Positions 7,964-16,765 are shown, counted from the first letter of the stretch. The stretch is DNA of 64,000 nt from Pseudarthrobacter phenanthrenivorans Sphe3 (GCF_000189535.1 NC_015145.1:2046001-2110000), one strand, 5' to 3'. Made by a program: numbers and translations. The notes: generated from the sequence alone by a model not told the origin.

Positions 7964-9610
7964 ATGTCCGAGTCTGAACCGCTGCCCGCCGCCCGCCCCA
8001 CCCCAATCCTTTACCGCAACGGCTCGGTCTACACAGCCGCAGATCCGTTTGCCACCGCCATGCTGGTGGACGGCGACACCGTCGCGTGGGTGGGATCCGA
8101 GCAGGCGGCCTCGTCCATCGCTGACAGCTCGATGGAGATCATCGATCTTCGGGGAGCCCTGGTGGCACCAGGATTCGTGGACTCGCACCTGCACCTGACG
8201 GAAACGGGCATCGCCCTGGATTCCCTCCAGCTGGCAGGGATCCGGTCGGCGAGGGAACTGCTCGACGCTGTGGCAGCAGTTCCCGGCAGCGGTCCGGTCC
8301 TGGGCCATGGCTGGGATGAAACCACCTGGGCTGATGGCACCCTGCCCACAGCCGGTGAACTGGAGCGGGCTTCGGCCGGGCGGCCGGTGTACCTGGCAAG
8401 GGTGGACGTGCATTCGGCGTTGGTTTCCGAGTCCCTGGCTGGTGCGGCAGGGGTCCGCGGGTTGGACGGGTACGACGGCGGCGCCACGGTCCGGCGGGCT
8501 GCGCACACGGCTGCGCGGCAGGCAACGCGCCGGCTTCCGGACGAAGCATTGCGGCGCCACCAAGCACGTGCACTGTCCGAAGCTGCCGCGAACGGCTACG
8601 TGGCAGTGGCGGAGATGGGGGCGCCCCATATTGGCGGCCTTGAGGACCTGCGGCTGGCGGCAGGATGGAACAGCAGCCCGGGAGGTGTGCCCGAAGTTCT
8701 TCCCTACTGGGGTGAATTGGCAACCTCTGAAGACCATGCCCGCAGCATCCTTGAGCAGCTTGGGTCCGGCGTGCGGGGCCTTGCCGGCGACCTGAACATC
8801 GATGGCTCGGTGGGATCCCGGACCGCTGCCCTGCGCGCCGCATACACGGACTCGCCCGGCGAGCAGGGAAGCCTGTACCTCAGCGTGGAAGAGGCCGCGG
8901 CGCACCTGGCCGCGTGTTCCCTTGCCGGTGTCCAAGGCGGGTTCCACGTCATTGGCGACGCTGGGCTCGATGCCGCCCTGCAGGCCTTGGAGCGTGCGGC
9001 CGCGGAAGTGGGGGAGCAGCGGGTCCGCGCCGCAGGCCACCGCTTTGAGCATGTGGAGATGCTGGATGCGGCGGCGGTGGAAACTCTGGCCCGCTACTCG
9101 GTAACCGTCAGTGCCCAGCCTGCATTCGATGCTGCCTGGGGTGGACCGGGAGGCCTCTATGAGCAAAGGCTGGGGGAACGCAGCAGTTCCATGAACCCGT
9201 TCGCCACCCTTTACTCAGCCGGTGTGCCCGTTTGCTTCGGCAGTGACAGCCCGGTGACCCCCTTGCGTCCATGGTCAAGCGTCAGGGCGTGCGTGGAACA
9301 CCACAACCAGGACCAGCGGATTTCCGCCCGGGCGGCTTTCCTGGGCCACACCCGTGCCGGCTGGCGTGCCGCCAGGTACCCCAACCCCATGGCGGGGCAG
9401 CTTGTGCCGGGCGCCCCTGCCAGTTTTGCCGTTTGGGAGGTCGAAGAACTGATGGTCCAAGTGGCGGACGGCCGGGTCCAGTCCTGGAGCACCGACCCCA
9501 GGGCCCGGACGCCGCTGCTGCCGGCACTGGACACGGGTGCCGATCCGGTGTGCCTCCAGACCGTCCGGGACGGGAGCGAACTTTACGCAAGCCCCGCCCT
9601 TCGGTCCTGA
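7964..9610 (+). CDS. amidohydrolase family protein (YtcJ-like)
   Basis: This protein of about 548 residues belongs to the amidohydrolase 3 group of metal-dependent hydrolases. The HxH metal motif sits in FVDSHLHLTE near residue 70. Further ligands are expected at GFHVIGDAG, HRFEHVEML and the late Asp in CFGSDSPVTPL. The substrate is unknown; the family hydrolyses amides or related C-N bonds, often in exocyclic positions. ATG at 7964 was preferred over the upstream TTG at 7955 because AGGAG at 7948 is spaced correctly for the ATG. It stands after helY with a 90-bp gap. The promoter of the next gene overlaps its stop codon. Confidence 0.88.
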   Translation: MSESEPLPAARPTPILYRNGSVYTAADPFATAMLVDGDTVAWVGSEQAASSIADSSMEIIDLRGALVAPGFVDSHLHLTETGIALDSLQLAGIRSARELLDAVAAVPGSGPVLGHGWDETTWADGTLPTAGELERASAGRPVYLARVDVHSALVSESLAGAAGVRGLDGYDGGATVRRAAHTAARQATRRLPDEALRRHQARALSEAAANGYVAVAEMGAPHIGGLEDLRLAAGWNSSPGGVPEVLPYWGELATSEDHARSILEQLGSGVRGLAGDLNIDGSVGSRTAALRAAYTDSPGEQGSLYLSVEEAAAHLAACSLAGVQGGFHVIGDAGLDAALQALERAAAEVGEQRVRAAGHRFEHVEMLDAAAVETLARYSVTVSAQPAFDAAWGGPGGLYEQRLGERSSSMNPFATLYSAGVPVCFGSDSPVTPLRPWSSVRACVEHHNQDQRISARAAFLGHTRAGWRAARYPNPMAGQLVPGAPASFAVWEVEELMVQVADGRVQSWSTDPRARTPLLPALDTGADPVCLQTVRDGSELYASPALRS

Positions 9611-9633
9611 CAAAGTCCCCGCCACCCTATAAT
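9607..9633 (+). promoter_or_regulatory. sigma-A type promoter for the mannosyltransferase gene
   Basis: A perfect TATAAT lies at 9628-9633. A CTGACA at 9607-9612 could serve as -35, though the spacer is only 15 bp. The transcript would carry a leader of roughly 65 nt before the GTG at 9705. The -35 overlaps the stop codon of the upstream gene. Confidence 0.5.
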
Positions 9634-9704
9634 GGGTAGTTGCGCCCGCCGCCGATCCGTTCACGGCCGGGCACAATGACCGTTTCCCCCAGGAAAGGCC
9701 CCCT

Positions 9705-10451
9705 GTGCGCGTCCTCACCATCATTCCCACCTACAACGAACTGGAATCGCTGCCCAGGACCCTTCAGCGGCTTCGCGCGGCAGTCCCGGCGTCGGACGTT
9801 CTGGTGGTGGACGACAACAGCCCTGACGGCACCGGCCAGCTTGCGGACCGTTTTGCTGCAGACGATGCCCAGGTCCACGTACTGCACCGCAAGGGCAAGG
9901 AAGGGCTGGGAGCAGCCTACATCGCCGGATTCCGGTGGGGCCTGGACGCCGGCTACGACATCCTGGTTGAGATGGACGCGGACGGTTCCCACCAGCCCGA
10001 GCAGCTTCCCCAACTCCTGGAAGCCGTTGAACAGGGCGCTGACCTGGCCATGGGCTCCCGCTGGGTTCCCGGCGGCAAGGTGGTCAACTGGCCCCTGTAC
10101 CGCCAGGCGATCTCCCGGGTGGGAAGCACGTACGCGCGCCTCATGCTCGGCCTGAAGATCAAGGACGTCACCGGCGGCTACCGCGCCTTCCGCAGGACCA
10201 CGCTCGAAAAGCTCAACCTGGACCAGGTGGATTCCGTTGGCTACGGTTTCCAGGTTGACCTCGCCTTCCGGGTGGCCCGGATGGGGCTGCGCATCGAGGA
10301 ACGGCCCATCACCTTCGTGGAGCGCGAACTCGGTGCCTCAAAGATGAGCGGCAACATCGTGGTGGAAGCAATGGTCAACGTCACCAAGTGGGGCCTGCAA
10401 GCACGCTGGAACACGTTGATGCGCAAGGCGCCGCGCGGGAAGGCGCAGTAG
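9705..10451 (+). CDS. polyprenol monophosphomannose synthase (GT2 family)
   Basis: The 248-residue protein is a soluble family 2 glycosyltransferase of the Dpm1/Ppm1 type. It should transfer mannose from GDP-mannose to polyprenyl phosphate, giving the lipid-linked donor for mannosylation outside the membrane. Diagnostic blocks are TIIPTYNE at the N terminus, [10 protein letters not shown] (residues 36-43 hold the nucleotide-binding Asp pair), [12 protein letters not shown] (the DxD-like metal site at 91-93), and the late [19 protein letters not shown] and EREFG-like ERELGASKM blocks. No C-terminal membrane domain is present, unlike some fused actinobacterial forms. The start is GTG at 9705. 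Confidence 0.92.
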   Translation: MRVLTIIPTYNELESLPRTLQRLRAAVPASDVLVVDDNSPDGTGQLADRFAADDAQVHVLHRKGKEGLGAAYIAGFRWGLDAGYDILVEMDADGSHQPEQLPQLLEAVEQGADLAMGSRWVPGGKVVNWPLYRQAISRVGSTYARLMLGLKIKDVTGGYRAFRRTTLEKLNLDQVDSVGYGFQVDLAFRVARMGLRIEERPITFVERELGASKMSGNIVVEAMVNVTKWGLQARWNTLMRKAPRGKAQ

Positions 10452-10480
10452 CTGCCACCGGCTACGAACTGGAACACAAA

Positions 10481-10523
10481 GAGGGGCTCCCTGCACGAAC
10501 CGTGCAGGGAGCCCCTCTTTTCT
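10481..10523. terminator. bidirectional rho-independent terminator
   Basis: Perfect 16-bp arms at 10481-10496 and 10502-10517 enclose a 5-nt loop and are followed by TTTTCTT. The hairpin lies between the convergent mannosyltransferase gene (+) and rbpA (-). An A-rich stretch on the other side lets it serve both. Confidence 0.92.
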
Positions 10524-10557
10524 TAGCCTGGACGCGAGGTCCTGCGGCCGTTGTTTC

Positions 10558-10905
10558 TTAGGCGGAGCGGCGTTCTCCGCGGCGTTCGCGCAGGATGGTC
10601 AGCCGGTCCTCAAGGATCTGCTCCAGTTCCGGCAGTGAGCGGCGTTCCAGGAGCATGTCCCAGTGGGTGCGGACCGCTTTGTCGTTGCTGGTGTCAGGGC
10701 GTTCGCCGTCAACCAGGAGGGCTTCCTTGCCGGTCTTGGAAACCCAGACCGGGGGAATTTCCGCTTCGGAGGAGAAAGTGACGAAGACCTGTTCGCCGTC
10801 CTCGCACCGGTACTCGACGCGCTGGCGCGGAGCCGGCTCGACTCCGGACTCTGTCTCCATGCTCTGCGCGCCAAGGCGCATGCCCCGCAGGCTGCGATCG
10901 CTCAT
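10558..10905 (-). CDS. rbpA: RNA polymerase-binding protein RbpA
   Basis: The 115-residue protein matches RbpA, an Actinobacteria-only factor. It binds the principal sigma factor and the RNA polymerase core and stabilises the open promoter complex. The N-terminal tail MSDRSLRGMRLGAQSMET is nearly invariant. The core domain (VEYRCEDGEQVFVTFSSEAEIPPVW) keeps the first conserved Cys. The C-terminal sigma-interaction helix is RTHWDMLLERRSLPELEQIL. The ATG at 10905 has a GGGAG SD. An upstream in-frame start at 10941 adds 12 unconserved residues and was rejected. A strong promoter is visible about 150 bp upstream. Confidence 0.96.
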   Translation of the reverse strand: MSDRSLRGMRLGAQSMETESGVEPAPRQRVEYRCEDGEQVFVTFSSEAEIPPVWVSKTGKEALLVDGERPDTSNDKAVRTHWDMLLERRSLPELEQILEDRLTILRERRGERRSA

Positions 10906-11063
10906 GATTTCTCCCTCTGGTCGGTTCGCGGTGGACAACACCGCGTTAGCCGAGGCACCGAAGCGCCGCCGGACTAGTCTGTGCTCTGTGCTGCATCTTT
11001 AGATTCAACGCATCGCGAAGCCTTGTTGTTCCAGCGGATCTGCTCCTGCCGGACAAATACACA

Positions 11064-11092
11064 ATTATACCGGGGTCCGGCGTCAACAGCCA
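11064..11092 (-). promoter_or_regulatory. rbpA promoter
   Basis: On the minus strand a perfect TATAAT (11069-11064) sits 17 bp downstream of TTGGCT (11092-11087), giving a near-consensus sigma-A promoter directed at rbpA. The -35 lies within the hairpin that follows the SPFH gene. A TTGACG at 11086-11081 is also present but is spaced only 11 bp from the -10. Confidence 0.65.
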
Positions 11093-11132
11093 AAAGGAGG
11101 GATCCGCTGCAACACGGGTCCCTCCTTTTGGC
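11089..11132 (-). terminator. hairpin downstream of the SPFH gene
   Basis: Perfect 14-bp arms (11089-11102 and 11119-11132) flank a 16-nt loop 12 bp after the SPFH stop codon. The stem itself carries the T4 tract and no U run follows, so termination is likely but not classical. Confidence 0.6.
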
Positions 11133-11143
11133 CCACTGGACGG

Positions 11144-12115
11144 CTATTCAGCCGGGCCGGCAGCCCGGACAGGCCGCGGCTCGGACGGTTCCGCTCCGGC
11201 TTCATCAAAGAGGCCCTTGCCGGTTTCCGGGTTGGTCCCGCCCAAGGCACTGCCGATTCCCTTGAGCGCCTCGCCCACCTCGCTGGGGATGATCCACAGC
11301 TTGTTGGATGAACCCTCCGCGAGCTTGGGCAGCGTCTGCAGGTACTGGTAGGCCAGCAGCTTCTGGTCCGGGTTCCCGCGGTGGATGGCGTCAAAGACCT
11401 TTTGGATGGCCTGGGCCTCGCCGTCGGCACGGAGGATGGCTGCCTTGGCGTCGCCTTCAGCCGCGAGGATGGAGGCCTGCCGCTGTCCTTCAGCCGTGAG
11501 GATGGCGGACTGCTTGGTTCCCTCCGCGGTGAGGATGGCCGCCCGGCGGTCACGCTCCGCCCGCATCTGCTTTTCCATCGAATCCTGGATGGAGTGCGGC
11601 GGATCGATGGCTTTGAGCTCCACGCGGGAAACGCGGATGCCCCAGCGGCCGGTGGCCTCGTCCAGGACGCCGCGGAGCTGGCCGTTGATCTGGTCGCGGG
11701 AGGTCAGTGCCTCCTCCAGGTTCAGGCCGCCCACCACGTTGCGAAGCGTGGTGGTTGTCAGCTGCTCGACGGCCTGGATGTAGTTGGCGATCTCATACGT
11801 TGCGGCGCGCGGGTCCGTGACCTGGAAGTAGACCACGGTGTCGATGGAGACCACCAGGTTGTCCTCGGTGATGACCGGTTGCGGCGGGAAGGACACAACC
11901 TGCTCACGGAGGTCAAGCAACGGCAGCAGCCGGTCCACGAAAGGAATCAGGATGGTCAGTCCCGGATTGAGCGTGCGCTGGTACTTGCCCAGCCGTTCCA
12001 CCACTCCTGCCCGCGCCTGCGGAATGATCCTCACTGCCCGCACCAGGACGATAATCACAAACACGATCAGGACCACCAGCACAATGGCCAGTGCGGTTCC
12101 TCCTGCGTTATCCAT
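11144..12115 (-). CDS. SPFH/band-7 domain membrane protein (stomatin/QmcA-like)
   Basis: This 323-residue protein has an N-terminal membrane segment (ALAIVLVVLIVFVIIVLV), then the band-7/prohibitin domain beginning IIPQARAGVVERLGKYQRTL. A coiled coil follows, built from four 11-residue units of the type AILTAEGxxQS (residues ~190-235). SPFH proteins oligomerise into membrane-associated rings and organise microdomains or membrane proteases. The next gene in the operon encodes an NfeD-like protein, the usual partner. No protease domain is fused to either. The C-terminal ~40 residues are Pro/Glu-rich and unconserved. Confidence 0.92.
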   Translation of the reverse strand: MDNAGGTALAIVLVVLIVFVIIVLVRAVRIIPQARAGVVERLGKYQRTLNPGLTILIPFVDRLLPLLDLREQVVSFPPQPVITEDNLVVSIDTVVYFQVTDPRAATYEIANYIQAVEQLTTTTLRNVVGGLNLEEALTSRDQINGQLRGVLDEATGRWGIRVSRVELKAIDPPHSIQDSMEKQMRAERDRRAAILTAEGTKQSAILTAEGQRQASILAAEGDAKAAILRADGEAQAIQKVFDAIHRGNPDQKLLAYQYLQTLPKLAEGSSNKLWIIPSEVGEALKGIGSALGGTNPETGKGLFDEAGAEPSEPRPVRAAGPAE

Positions 12116-12147
12116 ACATCTCCTTTTTCCCCATTGTTCAGGCTGTA

Positions 12148-12612
12148 TCAGGACTTGCGGTCGGCGTCCGGCGCTGCCGACACTACGGCGGTGGCTCCAT
12201 CTATCGCGGCTACAACGACTTTCTGCCCGGCGGGCAGGACCCCGGCAGCCGAACGGGCGCTCCAGATATCCCCGCCGATCTTGACCAGCCCGCCATCCGA
12301 GGTCACCGGTTCCATGACCACGGCCTGTTCTCCGATCAGCCGGTCCACGTTGGTCCGCTGCTCAGAGGGACCTTTCTTGAGGTGGGACAGCGCAACCGGG
12401 CGGACAAAGGCGATCATGAGCAGGGAGACGACACAGAAGACCACGATCTGCAGCCACGCGTCGGCGCCGGCAAAATCAGCCACGAGGGCGGCAAGGGCGC
12501 CTCCGCCGAGCATGATGAAGAAAAGGTCGAGCGTGATCATCTCGACCACTGCGAAGGCGAGGAAAGCGGTGAGCCACACTGCCCACCAGTTCTCGCCCAA
12601 CCATTCGAACAC
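12148..12612 (-). CDS. NfeD-like membrane protein
   Basis: The 154-residue protein has three to four membrane helices (WWAVWLTAFLAFAVVEMITLDLFFIML; LAALVADF; IVVFCVVSLLMIAFVRPVAL). A small OB-fold domain follows, running from NVDRLIGEQAVVMEPV to VVVAAIDGATAVV. This is the short NfeD form without the serine protease domain. NfeD proteins pair with SPFH proteins; the two genes here are on the same strand, 32 bp apart, with nfeD upstream. The exact role of the pair in Actinobacteria is not established. Confidence 0.9.
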   Translation of the reverse strand: MFEWLGENWWAVWLTAFLAFAVVEMITLDLFFIMLGGGALAALVADFAGADAWLQIVVFCVVSLLMIAFVRPVALSHLKKGPSEQRTNVDRLIGEQAVVMEPVTSDGGLVKIGGDIWSARSAAGVLPAGQKVVVAAIDGATAVVSAAPDADRKS

Positions 12613-12762
12613 TGAGTTCCCCCTTCGCTACGGCGGCGCGCGTCCGCGGACCGTCCAGTAACTGTCCTTCAATCCTAGTGCCGCGGGCCGTTCCGCGGGC
12701 GGGGCCGGGACTGTTGCCGGGGATAGTGGCCAAGTCGTTACGCCGCTTGCTTGAGCGCGGTC

Positions 12763-12782
12763 CCGGCCCTACGCGGGGCCGG
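12763..12782 (-). terminator. short GC-rich hairpin after the rRNA methyltransferase gene
   Basis: Seven-bp GC arms at 12763-12769 and 12776-12782 with a 6-nt loop lie just downstream of the stop codon at 12789. No clear U tract follows, so this is a weak terminator candidate. Confidence 0.4.
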
Positions 12783-12788
12783 CCTTAG

Positions 12789-13673
12789 TTACAGAAGGCC
12801 GGGCGCGGCATGGCGGAAGAGCGTGAGCCGGAACCTGGCTTCGGATTCGATGATCCCGGGTTGGTCCGCCAGCCGGGCGGCGATGGCCTGGCGGTCAAAG
12901 TGGTGGCCGGCGGGGCCCATAAAGGCCGCATCTGCTGCTTCTTTGTGCGTCAGTGCGAGGCGGAAGTCAACGTGGTGGGTGTCCTCCACCTCGAAGTAGG
13001 GCGCCATGGACGAGGTGAGACGGTCGTCCTTGCCTTCCTCGATCCCGAGCATGCCCGTGAGCGCTGCGATGGAGGCCAGATGTCCCGAACGCGGGGTCAC
13101 TACCACCAGCCTCCCGGTCGGCCGCAGGACGCGCGAGAACTCCGGTGCGTTCCGGGGGGCAAAAATGACGGTGATGGCGTCCACGGAGTTGTCCGCCACC
13201 GGCAGGGGCTGCCAGACGTCACAGACCAGGTTCACTGCCTCGGGGTTAAGGCGGGCAGCCCGCCGCAGGGCGAATTTCGAGATGTCCAGCCCCACGGCCG
13301 CCACGTTCCGCCGCCCCGCCGCTGCAGCATCCAGCAGCGTGCGAAGGTAGTGCCCGGTCCCGGTTCCCGAATCCAGGACGACGGCGGGATCCCCGGAGAG
13401 CAGGGGAACGACGGCGGCCGCCACGGCGTCTGCCAGCGGCCGGTAGTGCCCGGCCGCCAGGAAGTTGAAGCGCGCTTCCACCATCTCGGCCGTGTCGGCC
13501 TCGAAGGCTGTGCCTTTTCCCACGAGCAGGTTGTAGTAGCCCTGCCGGGCCGCATCGAAACTGTGGCTGGAACTGCATGCCAGCCGGCCCTGGCCCGGGG
13601 CCGGTGGCTCCTGCAACTGCAACTGATCGGAGCAGACAGGGCACAGCAGCGAAAGGCCGGGGGTGGAGGGCAT
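12789..13673 (-). CDS. 23S rRNA (guanine-N1)-methyltransferase, RlmA family
   Basis: The 294-residue protein starts with the RlmA zinc site: CPVC (C11, C14), C33 and H37. The family hallmark SFDxARQGYYNLL follows. The rest is a class I SAM-dependent methyltransferase with VLDSGTGTGHYL as the SAM loop and VGLDISKFALRRAA after it. RlmA enzymes methylate N1 of G745 or G748 in 23S rRNA, and the actinobacterial type can affect macrolide or tylosin sensitivity. Which guanine is modified cannot be read from sequence. ATG at 13673 was chosen over 13682 and longer forms because AGGA is correctly spaced for it. Confidence 0.88.
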   Translation of the reverse strand: MPSTPGLSLLCPVCSDQLQLQEPPAPGQGRLACSSSHSFDAARQGYYNLLVGKGTAFEADTAEMVEARFNFLAAGHYRPLADAVAAAVVPLLSGDPAVVLDSGTGTGHYLRTLLDAAAAGRRNVAAVGLDISKFALRRAARLNPEAVNLVCDVWQPLPVADNSVDAITVIFAPRNAPEFSRVLRPTGRLVVVTPRSGHLASIAALTGMLGIEEGKDDRLTSSMAPYFEVEDTHHVDFRLALTHKEAADAAFMGPAGHHFDRQAIAARLADQPGIIESEARFRLTLFRHAAPGLL

Positions 13674-13728
13674 GGACACCATCCTATTGCCCGCGCACCG
13701 CGCCGGCCCTGGAGCCATGGCCCGGAAC

Positions 13729-14409
13729 TCAGCGGACGCTGATACCGGCAGGGCCGGCGTCGAATCCCAACCCCTCACTGGCCTTGCCGATGCCGGGCCC
13801 GGCCCAGTGGGCTGCGTACTCTGCGTTGCTGCTCAGTGATCGGAGCTGCGCGCGGTCCACGTACAGGACACCGTTCAGGTGGTCAGTCTCGTGCTGGACG
13901 ATCCTTGCCTGCCAGCCCTCGAATTCCCGCTGCACTCCTGAGCCATCGGGTGCCTGGAACTCCAGCAGGACTTTCTCCGGCCTGGCCACCACGGCCTGCA
14001 GCCCGTTCAGTGACAGGCACCCCTCATAAAAGGAGGCCATGTCCGTTCCCAGCGGCGTGTACCGCGGGTTCACGATGGCCAGGAACTCCAGGGGGCTCCG
14101 CTTGCGCAGGGCCGCCGCTTCAGGATCCACATCGTACTGGTCCTCAACCACCGCGATTTGGAGCGGGATGCCGAGCTGCGGCGCCGCCAGTCCCACGCCC
14201 GGGGCTTCATGCATGACCTCCCGCATCAGGGATATGAGACCGTCCAGCTGCACTGCAGAGAGCTGCCCGTCATAGGCGGCGGCCCGCTGGCGGAGGGCCG
14301 GGTGGCCCGCCTGCACAATGGGCGGCAGGGTGCCGGCGGAGAGGATCCGTTCCACCAACTCCGTGATCTGTTCACTGCTGAGGGTGGTTTCAGGCGGGGT
14401 GTGGCTCAT
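13729..14409 (-). CDS. def: peptide deformylase
   Basis: The 226-residue protein carries all three deformylase motifs: GVGLAAPQ (71-78), EGCLS (129-133) with the metal-binding Cys131, and HETDH (173-177) with the two His ligands and catalytic Glu174. It removes the formyl group from nascent N-terminal Met in the cytoplasm. It is longer than the E. coli enzyme (169), through a ~25-residue N-terminal extension and a ~30-residue C-terminal tail typical of actinobacterial forms. It is on the minus strand, divergent from the NTF2-like gene at 14470. Confidence 0.96.
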   Translation of the reverse strand: MSHTPPETTLSSEQITELVERILSAGTLPPIVQAGHPALRQRAAAYDGQLSAVQLDGLISLMREVMHEAPGVGLAAPQLGIPLQIAVVEDQYDVDPEAAALRKRSPLEFLAIVNPRYTPLGTDMASFYEGCLSLNGLQAVVARPEKVLLEFQAPDGSGVQREFEGWQARIVQHETDHLNGVLYVDRAQLRSLSSNAEYAAHWAGPGIGKASEGLGFDAGPAGISVR

Positions 14410-14469
14410 GCAGAAAAGCCTACTGGTGGTGCCGGAGCGTTCCCGCCGTGCTGGGCTAGTGTCGTCTCC

Positions 14470-14886
14470 ATGGCTGAATACCCCACCAAAACAACCACCC
14501 CCCTAGACTGCGTCCTCGGGTTTATCCGTGTGCTGGAAGCGGGTGGAGGTGCCGCCGGCATCAGGCCCTACCTGGCTGATTCGTTCGAGCTGGTGGAAGC
14601 TCCGCACCTCCTGGCCCCGGAGGGTTCCAAGCGGTCGCTCTCCTCGGTCCTGGCAGGTGCGGACCAAAGCCGTCAGGTGGTGGCGAACCAGCAATTCAGC
14701 ATCACGCGGACAACCTGCGAAGGCGGCAGGGTGGTTGTGGAGGCGGACTGGTCCGCCACCGTCCTGATGGACCTCCCGTACTGGGACAAGGGGGAACGGA
14801 TCCGGGCCAGGACATCCTCGGTTTTCGTGGTCAGCAACGGCAGGATCATCAGCCAGGACAGTTACGACTGCTACTACCGGACGTGA
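14470..14886 (+). CDS. nuclear transport factor 2-like (SnoaL-like) protein
   Basis: The 138-residue protein fits the NTF2-like cone fold. An N-terminal helix (DCVLGFIRVLEAG) is followed by LADSFELVEAPH, then strands ending in RARTSSVFVVSNGRIISQDSYDCYY. Proteins of this type act as small isomerases, lyases or ligand binders, and no specific function can be named. The ATG at 14470 lies 60 bp from the divergent def start. Its last 38 bp overlap the convergent end of the flavin monooxygenase gene. Confidence 0.8.
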   Translation: MAEYPTKTTTPLDCVLGFIRVLEAGGGAAGIRPYLADSFELVEAPHLLAPEGSKRSLSSVLAGADQSRQVVANQQFSITRTTCEGGRVVVEADWSATVLMDLPYWDKGERIRARTSSVFVVSNGRIISQDSYDCYYRT

Positions 14887-16063
14887 TGCCGGCAGGCCGT
14901 AGTGCCGGCACGGCCTGCTGCATGGTGAAGCGCCTGGCCGTCCAGCGGTTGACCGCCGCGGAGGAAGCGGCGGCGCCAAGGGCAAAGTTCCGCAGTTTGA
15001 GGAGGGGCGGCGGCAGCGGCCGGCCCAGCAGCATGTTGACTTCGGCCTGGCGCCGGGCCACTACGGCGGCACGATGCCGGGCGGCCTCGAATTCCCTGAA
15101 CCCGCTTCCGGGGTGCTTCAAGCGCACTGCCTCGCAAAGGAGCGGCGCCAGCGCCTCGGCGTCGAGCCAGCCGAGATTCATGCCCTGTCCGCCGATCGGG
15201 CTGATTTCGTGGGCGGCGTCGCCCAGGAGGAGCACCCGGCCGGCCACGGTGTGGCGTGCCAGCGTGGACCTGACGCTGAAGGCACTGAGCATCGTGTTGG
15301 TCCCTGCCGCGGGCAGAATCCCGGTGCGTTGCAGCACCAGCCGGGAAAGTTTGACGGCATCGCAGGAGCCGGCGGGCCGGCCCAGCCGGACCACCCACCG
15401 CCGCAGCCCGCCAGGCAGCGGAAAGGACTCGACGATCCCCTCCGGTTCGAGGAACAGGACGGCCATCTGCCCGTGGTCCCCGGCGTCGGAAAAGTCGCCC
15501 ATCAGGTAGTGGTCCGGGTAGTGCCTGGTCTTGACGGGTACCCCCAGCAGATCGCGCAGCGGCGACCGTGCGCCGTCTGCCGCCACCACGAAGGAGGCCT
15601 CAAACCGCCCTCCGCGCGACGTTCCCCGTTCAGAAGGTTCGACGACGGCGGCGGCCCTGTCGCCGTCGTCTTCCAGTCCGGTGACCCTTGCGCCCCTGAC
15701 GATGGCCCCGCCGTCGAACGCCTGGACGCGTTCCTCCAGGAGCTGTTCCGTCCTGAACTGGGGGAGGGAAAGCACGAACGGATACTCCTCCGACACGCCC
15801 GAAAAGGACATGGTGCCCACGGTTTTCCCGCCGCTTACTGCCATTCCCGTCCGGATGGGCACTCCCTCCTGCACCATCGCCGCGGCCAGCTGCAGCCGGT
15901 CCAGCGCTTCCAGGGCCGGCGGGTGGATCCCGATGGCGCGGCTGTGCAGGTTCCGCCCCTTCCTCTGTTCAAGGACGCGGACGCTGAGGCCCTCCTGGAG
16001 CAGGCGTGCGGCCAAGTAAAGTCCCACCGGCCCTGCGCCGACAATCACAACGTCTATCGCCAC
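14849..16063 (-). CDS. FAD-dependent monooxygenase/hydroxylase of the PKS operon
   Basis: The 404-residue protein is a group A aromatic flavin hydroxylase. It has an N-terminal Rossmann motif (VVIVGAGPVGLYLAARLL), a VVAADGARSPLR block equivalent to the DG motif, and the second FAD motif LLGDAAHEISPIGGQGMNLG. It most likely hydroxylates an aromatic polyketide made by the upstream synthase. The GTG start at 16063 is one base after the TGA of the methyltransferase gene, so the two are translationally coupled. The order PKS, methyltransferase, flavoprotein parallels the Streptomyces griseus srsABC phenolic-lipid operon; the equivalence is inferred. Confidence 0.88.
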   Translation of the reverse strand: MAIDVVIVGAGPVGLYLAARLLQEGLSVRVLEQRKGRNLHSRAIGIHPPALEALDRLQLAAAMVQEGVPIRTGMAVSGGKTVGTMSFSGVSEEYPFVLSLPQFRTEQLLEERVQAFDGGAIVRGARVTGLEDDGDRAAAVVEPSERGTSRGGRFEASFVVAADGARSPLRDLLGVPVKTRHYPDHYLMGDFSDAGDHGQMAVLFLEPEGIVESFPLPGGLRRWVVRLGRPAGSCDAVKLSRLVLQRTGILPAAGTNTMLSAFSVRSTLARHTVAGRVLLLGDAAHEISPIGGQGMNLGWLDAEALAPLLCEAVRLKHPGSGFREFEAARHRAAVVARRQAEVNMLLGRPLPPPLLKLRNFALGAAASSAAVNRWTARRFTMQQAVPALRPAGITSGSSSRNCPG

Positions 16064-16064
16064 G

Positions 16065-16760
16065 TCAGTTCCCGCCGTAGGCCAAAACCTGGTGGAACAC
16101 GCTTCCTGCCCGGACCGTCCAGCCTGGGGGAGCGATGGCCCCGAGTTCCCGGGCCGTGTAGCTGCGCCGGATGGAGGTTAGACCGTCGGCACGGATGAAG
16201 GACCGGCGAAACGGCAGGGCCGCTGCGCTGAAAAGGGCGTAGGCGGCCGGGCTCCGGCGCAGGTCGTTGTGCAGGGCTGCGTGTCCGGCCAGGATTTCCG
16301 AGTGCGCCAGCAGTTCCTGAAGCTGGCCGGCCGCAAGGTGGTGGAGGACGTGGTTTGAGATCACGAAGTCGTACTGCCTGCCCTCGCGCACCAAGTCGGA
16401 GCTATGGGCCTGCCGGAACGCCACCCCGGAGACGGGTGTGCGCCGCGCCGCGAAAGCTGCGGCGCGCGGGTCGGGGTCGATGCCGGTCACGTGGAGGGTC
16501 AGCTGGTCGCGTGCCGCCCATCGGGCCAGCATCAGGGCAAGGTCTCCGCCGCCGGAGCCGATGTCCAGGAGTGTTGCCGGCCGCGAACCGTCGGCAAGGA
16601 ACGGGCGCACCTCACGGAGGTACAAACGCCGCCAGCCGGACAGTACACGGTTGATCAGGGCGAACTGGCGGTATGTGTTGTCCAGGGCCTGCGGGTCACA
16701 GTCCGGCAGGTCCATGATTTCCACGGCCCCCGCCGCGCGCTGCCGCAGCAGAAGGTCCAC
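16065..16760 (-). CDS. class I SAM-dependent methyltransferase of the PKS operon
   Basis: The 231-residue protein has the SAM-binding motif LLDIGSGGGDLALMLA (around residue 65), an acidic strand end ITGIDPDP and the post-I motif region YDFVISNHVLHHLA. It resembles UbiE-like O- or C-methyltransferases. It sits between the type III PKS (5 bp upstream) and the FAD hydroxylase (1 bp downstream) in a tight operon, so it probably methylates the polyketide phenol or quinone. The substrate position cannot be inferred. The start at 16760 has no competing alternatives nearby. Confidence 0.87.
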   Translation of the reverse strand: MDLLLRQRAAGAVEIMDLPDCDPQALDNTYRQFALINRVLSGWRRLYLREVRPFLADGSRPATLLDIGSGGGDLALMLARWAARDQLTLHVTGIDPDPRAAAFAARRTPVSGVAFRQAHSSDLVREGRQYDFVISNHVLHHLAAGQLQELLAHSEILAGHAALHNDLRRSPAAYALFSAAALPFRRSFIRADGLTSIRRSYTARELGAIAPPGWTVRAGSVFHQVLAYGGN

Positions 16761-16765
16761 GGAAA

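Noticed and set aside
11420..11560. 33-bp periodic repeats resembling a CRISPR or tandem array
   Set aside because: They are the DNA of an 11-residue coiled-coil repeat inside the SPFH protein; there are no spacers.
11381..12661. 426-codon frame opposite the SPFH and NfeD genes
   Set aside because: Spans two well-supported genes on the other strand and shows no domain.
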